Assembly: GCA_902800395.1 (NCBI GenBank)
Contig: CADCEC010000015.1
Coordinates: forward strand, 1 to 46,635
DNA length: 46,635 bases
Direction: 5' to 3'
Source of the DNA: an uncultured Bacteroidota bacterium
GTDB taxonomy: Bacteria > Bacteroidota > Bacteroidia > Bacteroidales > P3
In this document: one piece after another, positions 1 through 7,828 of the stretch
Position numbering within the stretch: the stretch's first letter is position 1
Layout: each line of letters begins with the position of its first letter
Notes under the pieces: model-generated
Told to the model about the DNA's origin: nothing
The model's database searches: none
Seen by the model: the letters and a program-made list of their open reading frames with translations, nothing else
Made by a program: the position numbers and the translations under genes

Positions 1-978
1 GCCGCGGGGCCAGTCGATAGTGGAAAGTGGGAAACTGAAAGTGGAAAGTTGGGGGCTTTCGTAGATGCGGCGGCCGCGGAGGTCGTAGGCTTCGATGCGG
101 GAGATGCCGAAGGAGGAGGTGATGCGGACGCTGTTCCTGGCGGGGTTGGGGGCCACGTTGGTGTAGCGGTAGATAAGGTCGTTGGGCTTGATGGCCAGGC
201 TATCGCCGGGGTTGACGATGGTGTCAATGGGTGTGACGGTGGTGTCTCGTGGTGCAATGATGGCATACAAAAAGCGGTGAGGCTCACAAATGGACGAATA
301 AAACCGCCATGGATTTACGGTGTCGTTGTTAGTCTTATGATATCCAAATACCCATGGTTCCTTTACGGGACGTCTTTCATTCCCATCCTGAAAACCTTTG
401 AGTGCGAAACAATATTTATAGGTACTCGTGTTGGTTTCAGCATCCCATGTTCCTCTTTCAAAGGTATAGCCAACATAGAATGTGTCAAAGACGGTGACGG
501 GATGGTCAAAATAGAGTTCATAGACAGGGATGGGGGGTAGGGGGATATTGGGGTCGTAATAGTGTGCGTTCAATTGGGTCAACTGCAGATAGTATGCTAT
601 TGCAGAGTCTCGCAGGTGGACACATTTCTCGCCTATAACCCGCAGATTGTTCGTCCCGTTTGGCTCATAGAGGCGCACCATGCTGTAAAGGCTGTCCATC
701 GTGCTGTCGATATAATAGTATTCGCTGAAGTGTCTTTGCGGCTGCAGGCTGATGGTTAATCCGTAGATTTGAAGTGTGTCGCTGGTATGGAATGCATATG
801 CCGCCTCATCAAACTGGTCGCGGAGTATAGCATCGGATGTAAGTATTACCGTATCGCGTTCAATCCAAGGAGTGTAGAAATAGATGTCTTTCGGGCTGTT
901 CGCCACAATGGTGTCCTGAGCCAGCATAGAGGCATTCATTGCGGACACGAAGAACAAGAGAATTGCAATCTTTTTCAT
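1..978 (-). CDS. T9SS type A cargo protein, C-terminus cut by window edge
   Basis: The reading frame starts at ATG 978 and stays open for 326 codons to the window edge, so the stop codon is missing. The N-terminus is a signal peptide (MKKIAILLFFVSAMNASMLAQ, cleavage after AQ). The middle is rich in Asp, Thr and Tyr and I recognise no domain in it. From about residue 270 comes a type A sorting-domain start (NVAPNPARNSVRI, then IEAYDLRGRRIYES), which marks secretion and cell-surface anchoring through the type IX system. Inside this domain a short tandem array (19-50) is translated as a Leu/Ser/Thr/Phe stretch. It lies 18 bp downstream of the lipoprotein gene at 997-2295 and is probably co-transcribed. 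The function of the passenger is unknown; the sorting domain call is firm. Confidence 0.8.
   Translation of the reverse strand, partial: MKKIAILLFFVSAMNASMLAQDTIVANSPKDIYFYTPWIERDTVILTSDAILRDQFDEAAYAFHTSDTLQIYGLTISLQPQRHFSEYYYIDSTMDSLYSMVRLYEPNGTNNLRVIGEKCVHLRDSAIAYYLQLTQLNAHYYDPNIPLPPIPVYELYFDHPVTVFDTFYVGYTFERGTWDAETNTSTYKYCFALKGFQDGNERRPVKEPWVFGYHKTNNDTVNPWRFYSSICEPHRFLYAIIAPRDTTVTPIDTIVNPGDSLAIKPNDLIYRYTNVAPNPARNSVRITSSFGISRIEAYDLRGRRIYESPQLSTFSFPLSTIDWPRG
19..50. repeat. Heptad array inside a T9SS sorting domain
   Basis: Copies agtggaa, agtggga, aactgaa, agtggaa, agtt, translated on the minus strand within the sorting domain of the first gene. Confidence 0.75.
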
Positions 979-996
979 ATTAATTATATTTTAAAA

Positions 997-2295
997 TTAT
1001 TTTCCGCAGGTAACTTTCAACGGATTATTCATATCGCGGGATTCGAGTTCTAACATTTGGATATTATAATGATAGAAGTCTATTTGAGGCTTTTTTTGAT
1101 GCTCTACCACATCCTGTTTTCTCGCAAAAGAGAAAACCTCCTCAGTACATTCTCCCCAATAATCGAATTGGTATCTATAGAGTTTTAGATAGTGTTGATT
1201 AATGTCATGTCCTGAGGCCACAAAACACTTGTCACGGGTAGAGAGCCATGCCAGCGAGTTTAACTTATGGTCCCGGTATTTGTGGCAAAACAAGGGTCCA
1301 CCCTGGGCTACCAGTGAATAGTTGAGATGGTAGATCATGCTGGAGTCTCCTCTACTGAACCACTCCAACGGAGTGGCCAAAAGATCCAGGTCGTCTTTCG
1401 CTCTGTTGAATTTCACATCCCGTGGCCATAGGTCTTCTGTCCCATCAATACTGAGATGGTCCAGGGGTGTCGTTGTTGAAAAACCGAAGAGATGAATGTC
1501 TCTAATGCTTTTGTATTTATATACTGCAACAAGATAATTATTCTTGCAGTACTCAAGGAGTATGATTCCGATTTTGGGTACATTCAAAATATCTTGTGTT
1601 ATGGTGCAAGTAAAAATTGTAGTTCCAATTGTGGTTGGTTTATTTATGAATAAAACACTTCCGTTATCCGCTGATGTTGAAATCGCCACATGCAGGTCTG
1701 TAACCTCCACATCATAGAAGAACATCAGAGGGACATTATCAAAAATGTATGATTTATTCTCGGTAAAAAAGTTGGGGGCCAAGCGGACTTCATCAATAAC
1801 AAAATCAGGGTCAATATCTCCCATGTGCCCCAACAATACTACATGCAGGTCAATAGTTGTGGTGTCAACCGAGAAAACATCAAGCTTGTGGCAGGATACT
1901 CCTATGACATCATTGTAATAAACATCCACTGAAGGAAACCCGTTCAAAGGAAAATAGCCCCATATGCCGTAAGAATCATCTCCATACCATATTTGTCCAC
2001 AAAAGTATACAGTGTCGCGGAAGATTTCGAAATCGTTAATACGCATCGAATCTGTGCCATCGACATAATCCAACCAGAGTTGGTCTGCCGAAGTTAGGCT
2101 CTCGTCAACCAATGTGAAGCGGCTGCGTCCACTACTGTTGTTACAGACAAGCCATAGACCGCTTCGCGTTTCCCTGACGATGGAAGTGACATCACTCAAG
2201 TTCAATACCTCGGTGGTTTTCTCTTGTGCTTCTAAACATCCTGGTAGCAGCAGTACTAACGTCGCTAATGCGAAAAATCTTTTTATTGTATTCAT
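997..2295 (-). CDS. Unknown lipoprotein, 432 aa
   Basis: ATG 2295 was chosen because it gives a lipoprotein signal peptide directly (MNTIKRFFALATLVLLLPGC, lipobox LPGC with Cys20); an upstream in-frame start would add 20 residues ahead of it. The mature protein is rich in aromatic and Asp residues with repeated beta-type stretches, which could be a beta-propeller-like fold, but I cannot name a family. It ends at TAA 997, 18 bp before the downstream T9SS cargo gene, so the two may form one unit whose products both act at the outer surface. Base composition is more AT-rich than the housekeeping genes of the window. Existence is well supported by the lipobox and length; function is unknown. Confidence 0.7.
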   Translation of the reverse strand: MNTIKRFFALATLVLLLPGCLEAQEKTTEVLNLSDVTSIVRETRSGLWLVCNNSSGRSRFTLVDESLTSADQLWLDYVDGTDSMRINDFEIFRDTVYFCGQIWYGDDSYGIWGYFPLNGFPSVDVYYNDVIGVSCHKLDVFSVDTTTIDLHVVLLGHMGDIDPDFVIDEVRLAPNFFTENKSYIFDNVPLMFFYDVEVTDLHVAISTSADNGSVLFINKPTTIGTTIFTCTITQDILNVPKIGIILLEYCKNNYLVAVYKYKSIRDIHLFGFSTTTPLDHLSIDGTEDLWPRDVKFNRAKDDLDLLATPLEWFSRGDSSMIYHLNYSLVAQGGPLFCHKYRDHKLNSLAWLSTRDKCFVASGHDINQHYLKLYRYQFDYWGECTEEVFSFARKQDVVEHQKKPQIDFYHYNIQMLELESRDMNNPLKVTCGK

Positions 2296-2585
2296 AATTA
2301 TAATTTTACAATTGATTATTGTTTTTGTTTTCTGGTGCTTCGATACCTGCTGCACAATATTATAGAATCTTCTGCGTTATTGATTTTGTACAGATTCTTC
2401 CTGTGCATCAGGCAGCCCCTTGGGTGGCGGGGAAGGGTGACATTCAAAGGTGGTACTTCAAATTACACCCTCCCCGCGTCGGGGCTGTTCTTATTGCCCT
2501 TGTGGGTCCGACACTGCACCGGGTTATCGGCAAGGGCTGATTCGGATGAATTTCATGGCTGGTTAGTTTTTAGGGGTTAATAACT

Positions 2586-2993
2586 TTATCTTTCCGCCAC
2601 ACAGGTGTATTCGCCTGTCCCTTGGTCAAAGGTGATTGTGACAATATAACCTTGGTCTGTCATTGCTTCCGACCATTCGTGAGCTTTGTTTGCATCTTTG
2701 GTGACGAAGGTAACTTTCTCCTTGCTCTGCGATATCAGGGAGGAACGATTCTTGGAGAAGGAGACTTCGTACCCTTCACGGGCGAGGGCCAGCATCCTCT
2801 CCACAAAGGCATCCCATTCCGATTCGCTCAGGGTAGTCTGGAATACCTCCCCATTGATGGAATACATCACATGAATGGTCTCCGAAGTCTGTTCCGAACC
2901 AACTAACGGGTTGATGTCGTCTGTCTTTTGGCATGAGACAGCGACCAGGCTCAGCGCTGCGAAAAGCGCTACTTTTTTAAAATTCATTTTCAT
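2586..2993 (-). CDS. Small lipoprotein, 135 aa
   Basis: The N-terminus has two close start candidates (Met1 and Met3) followed by a hydrophobic stretch and a lipobox ending VAVSC, so the mature protein begins at about Cys21. The rest is soluble and mixed-charge, with no motif I recognise. A Bacteroidota -7 motif (TATTTTTG on the minus strand, near 3055-3062) lies about 60 bp upstream and would serve this gene. It follows the minus-strand ECF sigma module (4115 to 3215) after a gap of about 220 bp, so it could be a target of that module or simply a neighbour. Function unknown. Confidence 0.65.
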   Translation of the reverse strand: MKMNFKKVALFAALSLVAVSCQKTDDINPLVGSEQTSETIHVMYSINGEVFQTTLSESEWDAFVERMLALAREGYEVSFSKNRSSLISQSKEKVTFVTKDANKAHEWSEAMTDQGYIVTITFDQGTGEYTCVAER

Positions 2994-3214
2994 TCTTTAA
3001 CTTTTTTATTTCGGTTAAACTTATTGTTTCTTTTGTTTTTTGTTCATCTGTCAAAAATACACATATACATCTTTTGGTATGGGACGCGATTACTAAGCGG
3101 CTTTCAGGTTTTTTGCGGGATTTTCGTTTTTTTATGTTGTCTTTATCCATATAAAATTTTGTGATAGAATTACGACCGTCACTAACCAGACTTTTCTTGT
3201 CGAAAGTATATCTG

Positions 3215-3346
3215 TCAATTAGACTTTTGGGCATTCCGAAGTCGGCCATGTGGCAGATAGTAGCGGCAGAGCTTGACGGCTCCCACCACGGTCGCCAGCA
3301 GGCAGACGACGACAACGGCGATGGCTATATACTTGTTTTTTTTCAT
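3215..3346 (-). CDS. 43-aa single-span membrane protein, coupled to anti-sigma candidate
   Basis: ATG 3346 overlaps the TGA of the upstream gene as ATGA (3343-3346), and the frame runs 43 codons to TGA 3215-3217. The product begins MKKNKYIAIAVVVVC, continues with a hydrophobic segment (about residues 6-24) and ends in a basic soluble tail of about 18 residues. This is an unannotated-size gene, but the stop-start overlap repeats the arrangement of the preceding pair (3606-3609), which argues for real translational coupling. It is likely an accessory membrane component of the ECF sigma module. No family is recognised. The alternative is a chance ORF, made less likely by the coupling and the clean transmembrane segment. 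Confidence 0.55.
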   Translation of the reverse strand: MKKNKYIAIAVVVVCLLATVVGAVKLCRYYLPHGRLRNAQKSN

Positions 3347-3609
3347 TGTTGGTAGACTAAATGGTCAATCATGGGGACGGCATCGGGCGCATAGCTGCCG
3401 GAGTAGGATGAATAACGCATCGGTATGGCAAAGGCAGTGGTATTGACGCCCACGGCAAGGAGGAGGGAGAGGGCGACAAGAGTCTTATAGCGCTTTATGC
3501 GGCGGCGGCATCTTTTTTTAGTCCACTCGACGTAGCCGTCGGACATGTAGTCGAGAAGGATGGTGAGGTTGTTGTCTTTCATGGTGACTGGGGGGGGGTA
3601 ATTTTTCAT
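3343..3609 (-). CDS. Putative membrane anti-sigma protein, 88 aa
   Basis: The start at ATG 3609 overlaps the sigma factor stop as ATGA; a second Met at codon 10 (3582) is the alternative start. The N-terminal cytosolic part (about 40 residues, with NLTILLDYMSDGYVEW and a very basic KKRCRRRIKRYK) is followed by one membrane segment (about residues 42-62) and a short outer tail rich in Tyr, Ser and Pro. The size, topology and position directly after an ECF sigma gene suggest an anti-sigma or sigma-linked membrane protein, although no zinc-binding HxxxCxxC motif is present. The role is inferred from position and topology only. Confidence 0.55.
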   Translation of the reverse strand: MKNYPPPVTMKDNNLTILLDYMSDGYVEWTKKRCRRRIKRYKTLVALSLLLAVGVNTTAFAIPMRYSSYSGSYAPDAVPMIDHLVYQQ

Positions 3610-4115
3610 TTCTTTTCTATTTTCAGGGCATATTCTTTCATGTGCTCTGTGATACGGTGAATCTGTTGTCGGACGACAGTGGCGTTGGTTCCAAGGATTA
3701 CTGCTATCTCTTTGGCTTTGAATCCATCGACATAGAGGTTGAGAATCTTTTTTTCGGCGGAGGAGAGGCACTCCATGTATACCTCAAGGTACTCGGAGCA
3801 GTCGTCTGTGTCCGCCGGGATGGTGGCAAAGCGGTTGGCGTCGCCGTAGAGTTGGATGGGGACTTTTTTACGTTTGAACAATCCGCGGAAGTAGTCGCGT
3901 GCGATATAGTTTATCCATCGGCGTTGCTGTGTGAGGGTGGCGTCTGGTCGCAGTTTGGCATAGCCCAGCCAGAGGAGGATGGAGATATCCTGCACATAGT
4001 CGAGGCCTCTGTCGGGGTCGCCTCCGGCATAGCGGTCGCAGAGTTTCCAGATGAAATGTTTGTGTTCCACAAGGAAACTGCCGAAATCGGTTTTTATGTT
4101 CTTTTTCTCCTCCAT
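3606..4115 (-). CDS. ECF-type RNA polymerase sigma factor
   Basis: The 169-residue product has ECF sigma architecture. Region 2 is at about residues 10-75, with RYAGGDPDRGLDYVQDISILLWLGY and RRWINYIARDYFRGLFKRKK. Region 4 is at about 110-160, with LSSAEKKILNLYVDGFKAKEIAVILGTNATVVRQQIHRI split as a helix-turn-helix. It would direct RNA polymerase to the promoters of a small regulon, typically under control of the membrane protein encoded next. The downstream gene starts inside the stop codon (ATGA), as expected for co-expressed sigma/anti-sigma pairs. It lies back to back with a second ECF module starting at 4820. Sigma assignment is firm; the signal sensed is unknown. Confidence 0.8.
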   Translation of the reverse strand: MEEKKNIKTDFGSFLVEHKHFIWKLCDRYAGGDPDRGLDYVQDISILLWLGYAKLRPDATLTQQRRWINYIARDYFRGLFKRKKVPIQLYGDANRFATIPADTDDCSEYLEVYMECLSSAEKKILNLYVDGFKAKEIAVILGTNATVVRQQIHRITEHMKEYALKIEKK

Positions 4116-4327
4116 GGGTGGGTCCTATACAAAAGGGCACAATTCGGTCAAAAGTTTAAAAATTGAAAACCTCTTTATATATATAATAGTACTTTTTTTG
4201 GCAAAATGTGACAAAACGGGTATTTTTTTAACATTTTTTTTTGCCGGCGGGTATCCGGCGCTCCAAAATTTGCTACAAAAAATGTGCCTTCTTTTCGTGT
4301 GACGGTGTTTATGTCAGGTAATTTATG

Positions 4328-4335
4328 TAAATTTG
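4328..4335 (+). promoter_or_regulatory. -7 promoter motif for HsdR_N-like gene
   Basis: TAAATTTG matches TAnnTTTG and ends only 9 nt before the ATG at 4345, so the transcript would have almost no leader. Confidence 0.55.
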
Positions 4336-4344
4336 CAGTTGGTT

Positions 4345-4779
4345 ATGGATGTCGGAACAGATATACAAGTGCGTGAAAACGAGGGTTGTCGGGAGGTCTT
4401 CGACCCTGTACGCCGCCGCTGGGTGGCGCTGACACCCGAGGAATGGGTGCGTCAGCAGACCCTCGTGCGGCTCCACGCGGCGGGCTACCCGCCGGAGGTG
4501 ATGCAGGTGGAGGGCGCCATTACGCTCAACGGCATGACACGCCGCTGCGACATCGTGGTGTACCGCGACGGACAACCCTGGATGATTGTGGAGTGCAAGA
4601 AAAGTGATATTCCGCTCACCCAGAAGGTATGCGACCAGGCCTGCCGATACAACACCGTTTTGAGGGTGCCATATCTGTTGCTAACGAATGGAAGACAGGA
4701 GGTTATCGTGGCTGTGGACTTCGAAAAAGGATGTCTCAGACAGCTGGCTGACCTGCCGCCATTTCAAAAAAAATGTTAA
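4345..4779 (+). CDS. Solitary HsdR N-terminal-like (HSDR_N_2) nuclease-fold protein
   Basis: ATG 4345 was chosen over the in-frame TTG at 4333 because the TTG lies inside the promoter motif. The 144-residue product matches the N-terminal domain of type I restriction R subunits. A PD-(D/E)xK core can be read as CDIVVYRDGQPWMIVECKKS (Asp, then Glu-x-Lys) at about residues 69-88, and a preceding ALTPEEWVRQQTLVRL helix is typical. There are no helicase domains and no HsdM or HsdS partners nearby. Stand-alone proteins of this type are common in Bacteroidota and have no established function. It lies between two divergent ECF sigma modules. Domain call is good; nuclease activity is not shown. Confidence 0.75.
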   Translation: MDVGTDIQVRENEGCREVFDPVRRRWVALTPEEWVRQQTLVRLHAAGYPPEVMQVEGAITLNGMTRRCDIVVYRDGQPWMIVECKKSDIPLTQKVCDQACRYNTVLRVPYLLLTNGRQEVIVAVDFEKGCLRQLADLPPFQKKC

Positions 4780-4819
4780 ATTTTGAACCAAAAACGGCAC
4801 CTCGCCGTCTATTATATAT

Positions 4820-5278
4820 ATGGGAAGATCTGACATACGACGACAGCTGGAAGAACACTACCTGGATTTCTTCAGTCTCGCTATGTCAATTCTCAAGGAC
4901 GAGGACGATGCGCGCGACGCTGTGCAGGAGGCGCTGACAAGGACCATGATGAAGTTGATGTTGAGGGAGCCCTGCAATTTCTGCATGCGCACACTCAGGC
5001 ACCTGTGTATCGACACGCTGCGCCAGCGCCACCGCATGGTGGAGATTAAGGAGACGATGATGGTCACCGACCCGGAACACGAGGAGCTGCTGGAGCTTGT
5101 GAGAAGGAAGAAGGAGGAGCTGGGCGAGATGGCGAGGACGGTGCTCGAGTTGCACGACGAGGATGGCCACACCCTGACAGAGGTGGCGGGGATGCTGAGC
5201 TTGAGTCCTTCCACCGTGAAGCGCATCCTCTACGATGCACGCGATGAGATGAGGAGGAAGCTGGAGAGGGAGATGTGA
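4820..5278 (+). CDS. ECF-type RNA polymerase sigma factor (second module)
   Basis: The 152-residue product has region 2 at about residues 5-70 (YLDFFSLAMSILKDEDDARDAVQEAL, then CMRTLRHLCIDTLRQRHR) and region 4 at about 90-150, with a helix-turn-helix in EVAGMLSLSPSTVKRILYDARDEMRRKL. It is a member of the sigma-70 family of ECF type. No Shine-Dalgarno motif is visible before ATG 4820, which is common in this phylum. It heads a plus-strand unit with a membrane protein (5323), a small secreted protein (5831) and a T9SS type B protein (6317), which suggests that the sigma factor controls these envelope or secreted products. Confidence 0.85.
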   Translation: MGRSDIRRQLEEHYLDFFSLAMSILKDEDDARDAVQEALTRTMMKLMLREPCNFCMRTLRHLCIDTLRQRHRMVEIKETMMVTDPEHEELLELVRRKKEELGEMARTVLELHDEDGHTLTEVAGMLSLSPSTVKRILYDARDEMRRKLEREM

Positions 5279-5282
5279 TGAC

Positions 5283-5316
5283 AGTTGATAGTTAATAGAT
5301 AATAGTTAATAGTTGG
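5283..5316. repeat. Heptad tandem array
   Basis: Five imperfect 7-bp copies: agttgat, agttaat, agataat, agttaat, agttgg. It fills the junction between the sigma stop and the ATG at 5323. Confidence 0.8.
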
Positions 5317-5322
5317 TATATT

Positions 5323-5844
5323 ATGGATAATAGGTTGCAAATGCTTTTGGAGAGGTACCGCGAGGGTACATTGAGCGACAGTGAGCGTTCGGAGTTGGAG
5401 CGCCTGAGCCATAAAGAGGAAGTCCTCTCCGCCGCGCACAGCAGGGCTACAGGCATCATCCGCCGCCGTGTGGCGCTGGCGGTGTCGGCCCTGATGATTT
5501 GTGGCGCCGGCCTCTGGGCGGTGCTGCCGGGAAGCCGGCAGATGCCCGAGGTGGCCGATATGGTCCAGCCAGTTCCCGAGCTTCCCGTGGAGGTGCAGGA
5601 GACGGTGGCGCCGAAAGCTGCCGCCGAGCCCGCACCGCTGGTGGCGGAAGCCCGCGAGGTCAAACGCCCTGCCGCCGAAGCCCGCAAGACACGTCCCGTC
5701 GCAGCAGTTCCCACGGAGAAGCCTGCCGAGATGGTTGTCTCTGAAAGGTCATCGAGCGAGCCCGTGGTGATGTGCAACAACCAGTGCGACGCCGACTCGG
5801 TGATTAGTGACATCAGAAAATTCCTGGCGTATGAAGGGATGTAA
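5323..5844 (+). CDS. Membrane protein after ECF sigma, putative anti-sigma factor
   Basis: The 173-residue product has a cytosolic N-terminus of about 45 residues (MDNRLQMLLERYREGTLSDSERSELERL, like the short helical N-termini of Bacteroidota anti-sigma proteins), one membrane segment (about residues 49-68, VALAVSALMICGAGLWAVL) and a long periplasmic part rich in Pro, Ala, Glu and Val. It ends CNNQCDADSVISDIRKFL, with a CxxxC pair that could form a disulfide. Position and topology suggest that it holds the sigma factor of 4820-5278. Its end overlaps the start of the next gene (5831) by 14 bp. There is no classical zinc motif. Role inferred. Confidence 0.6.
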   Translation: MDNRLQMLLERYREGTLSDSERSELERLSHKEEVLSAAHSRATGIIRRRVALAVSALMICGAGLWAVLPGSRQMPEVADMVQPVPELPVEVQETVAPKAAAEPAPLVAEAREVKRPAAEARKTRPVAAVPTEKPAEMVVSERSSSEPVVMCNNQCDADSVISDIRKFLAYEGM

Positions 5845-6307
5845 GTTTTTTATGCTTCTGCCGTTGCTGCTCGCTACGCTCGCAGCGCAGGGACAGACGG
5901 AGCTGTACAAGCGCTATGCTTCGCAACCGGGTGTCAAAGTGGCGTCGGTGAACGGCTTCGCTATCGACAGCACCGCGCGCGTCGATGTCACCGTTCTGGA
6001 GGCGCAGGACGACGAGGGTTGGGAGTGGATGAAGAAAGAGTTCTATATCGGCGACCTCTCGCCCGAGCAGCAGGCGGGCCTCAACGAAGGCTACGATGCC
6101 GTGCTCTTCGCCCGCCGCAGCCGCTCCAACCCGCGCGAAAATGCGCCCATCCGCAATGAAGAGATTGACATTGCCGGCAGCTGCTACATCGGCATCTCCT
6201 ATCTCAACCACGCCGTCTACATCTTCTGCGCCGACAGCGAGGAGCAGTACGACGCCGTAGTGTCGCTGCTGGTGAAGAAGATTATGCATGCAAACATAAA
6301 AAGATAA
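5831..6307 (+). CDS. Small secreted protein of the second ECF module (DUF4252-like)
   Basis: ATG 5831 was chosen because it gives a clean signal peptide (MKGCKFFMLLPLLLATLAAQGQ); an upstream in-frame start would add 8 residues. The mature part of about 136 residues begins TELYKRYASQPGVKVASVNGF and alternates acidic helices and strands. This resembles the small DUF4252 proteins often encoded beside ECF sigma factors in Bacteroidota, but my family match is by general pattern only. It overlaps the upstream membrane protein gene by 14 bp, so the two are translationally linked. It may be periplasmic. Function unknown. Confidence 0.6.
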   Translation: MKGCKFFMLLPLLLATLAAQGQTELYKRYASQPGVKVASVNGFAIDSTARVDVTVLEAQDDEGWEWMKKEFYIGDLSPEQQAGLNEGYDAVLFARRSRSNPRENAPIRNEEIDIAGSCYIGISYLNHAVYIFCADSEEQYDAVVSLLVKKIMHANIKR

Positions 6308-6316
6308 CAGATAGAG

Positions 6317-7828
6317 ATTAAAGGGTTTCGCTCATACGTGGTCGTCGTTATGCTGCTGCTCCCTATTGCGGCAGCAGGGCAGTCGTGTGAGTATTATCTT
6401 CCCTACAGCCAGAACTTCAACCAGAGTTTCGACCTCGAAAACGGTTATTTCAATCCGCTCTACGATACCACCCTCGTCTTTTATGATAATTGTTGGAAGC
6501 AGATACTCTACCGCACCACGGGCAGGTGGCCGTTCGTGGGCAGGCCTCCGCGCGAAGATTACGATAACTTAGCGTTGCGCCTTTATGCCGACCACCCGTT
6601 TGAAGGGAATGACAGGGTGGAGTATACCTATATGCTGTCGCCTTTTTTCAGAAACACACCTTTCGTTATCTCGTTCGATTACTGCAATCTGATTATCAGT
6701 TCGGAGACAGATGATGAGGGGGTGTGGATAGATCTCACCTCTGAGCGGACAGGGTCCTTTCAGCTGGGTTATGTTTCCGACACCAACCAGCCGGAGAGCA
6801 GTTATCACGCCATCACCACCATTGTTATGGATCCCGCAGAGGGCGCTACCAACAGGATGCAACATTTCCGTATCGACCTTGAGACTTTGTATGGTACTGT
6901 ACCGCACATAGAACAGATTGCTTTCAAGATGTTGACGGATATGACGGGAGTGAAGTACACCAATATCTATATCGATAATTTCCGTGTCTCGAGTGGGATA
7001 GACTCCACTATCGTCAACTATCGTGACACTGTCTGTCCGGGAGCAGCCTACAGCGGCTATGGATTCACTATCGACAGTACGGAGACAGTCACCCCCGGCC
7101 TCCATACTTTTGTCCGCGAGGAGATGGTGGAGAGTCACTTGAAGGTGGTTTATCATCTGCTGCTTTGGGTAGAGGAACCTGTAACTACCCATGTCGACGC
7201 CACGCTTGCCCTGGGCGATACGTTGCAGTTTCTCGATAGTCTCATCGTCGATACGGGTGATTATGTGTTCTCTTTGACATCGATGCGGGGTTGCGACTCT
7301 ATGGTGGTACTGCATGTGGAAAGGCAAGAGGTGGCCCTCAGTGTGTCGTCGCAACACGTATGTCCCGGCGAGGAGGTGATTTTGACCGTTTCAGGGGTTC
7401 ACACCTTCCGCTGGGCTTCCATCCCTTCCGATCCATTGCTCGAGAGCCAGCAAGGGCGAAATACCGTTGCTGTGCATCCGATGGAGTATACCGTCTATCA
7501 GGTGCTTGATGCCGAAGGCGTGCTCCTCGCCGCTATCGACGTAGGGATGGAGTCGTGCGAGGGTTTGTGGTTTCCCAATGCCTTCACACCCGATGCAGAG
7601 ACCAACAACCGATTTGTTATCCAGACCTCGCTCCCCGTCGAGGAGTTCGAGATGACCATTTATACCCGTAATGGACTGCTGGTGTGGCATAGCGAAGATA
7701 TCGACAACCCCTGGGACGGCACCCGCAACGGCACACCTCTGCCGCAGGGCGCCTACGTCTACCATTGGCGCCTGAAGTCGAATAACCGGGTCCGTTCCGG
7801 TCTCGGCACCATCACGCTGTTGCGTTAA
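6317..7828 (+). CDS. T9SS type B sorting-domain protein, possible ATT start
   Basis: The mature protein of about 480 residues ends in a type B sorting domain (gliding-motility-associated C-terminal domain): GLWFPNAFTPDAETNNRF, then EMTIYTRNGLLVW, WDGTRNGTPLPQGAYVYHW. An immunoglobulin-like piece with CPGEEVILTVSG precedes it. The start is odd. ATG 6350 and GTG 6338 both give a signal peptide with no basic N-region, whereas ATT 6317 (with GATAGAG just upstream) gives (M)KGFRSYVVVVMLLLPIAAAGQ, a normal signal peptide that resembles the start of the preceding gene. I therefore mark ATT 6317 as the likely start, with GTG 6338 as the fallback. It is the last gene of the second ECF module and converges with birA, overlapping by 4 bp. 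Confidence 0.75.
   Translation: MKGFRSYVVVVMLLLPIAAAGQSCEYYLPYSQNFNQSFDLENGYFNPLYDTTLVFYDNCWKQILYRTTGRWPFVGRPPREDYDNLALRLYADHPFEGNDRVEYTYMLSPFFRNTPFVISFDYCNLIISSETDDEGVWIDLTSERTGSFQLGYVSDTNQPESSYHAITTIVMDPAEGATNRMQHFRIDLETLYGTVPHIEQIAFKMLTDMTGVKYTNIYIDNFRVSSGIDSTIVNYRDTVCPGAAYSGYGFTIDSTETVTPGLHTFVREEMVESHLKVVYHLLLWVEEPVTTHVDATLALGDTLQFLDSLIVDTGDYVFSLTSMRGCDSMVVLHVERQEVALSVSSQHVCPGEEVILTVSGVHTFRWASIPSDPLLESQQGRNTVAVHPMEYTVYQVLDAEGVLLAAIDVGMESCEGLWFPNAFTPDAETNNRFVIQTSLPVEEFEMTIYTRNGLLVWHSEDIDNPWDGTRNGTPLPQGAYVYHWRLKSNNRVRSGLGTITLLR

Noticed and set aside
2977-3315. ORF of 112 codons on the minus strand
   Set aside because: It overlaps the coupled 43-aa gene and the start of the 2586-2993 lipoprotein, has low-complexity Ser/Lys composition, and contains that lipoprotein's promoter motif.
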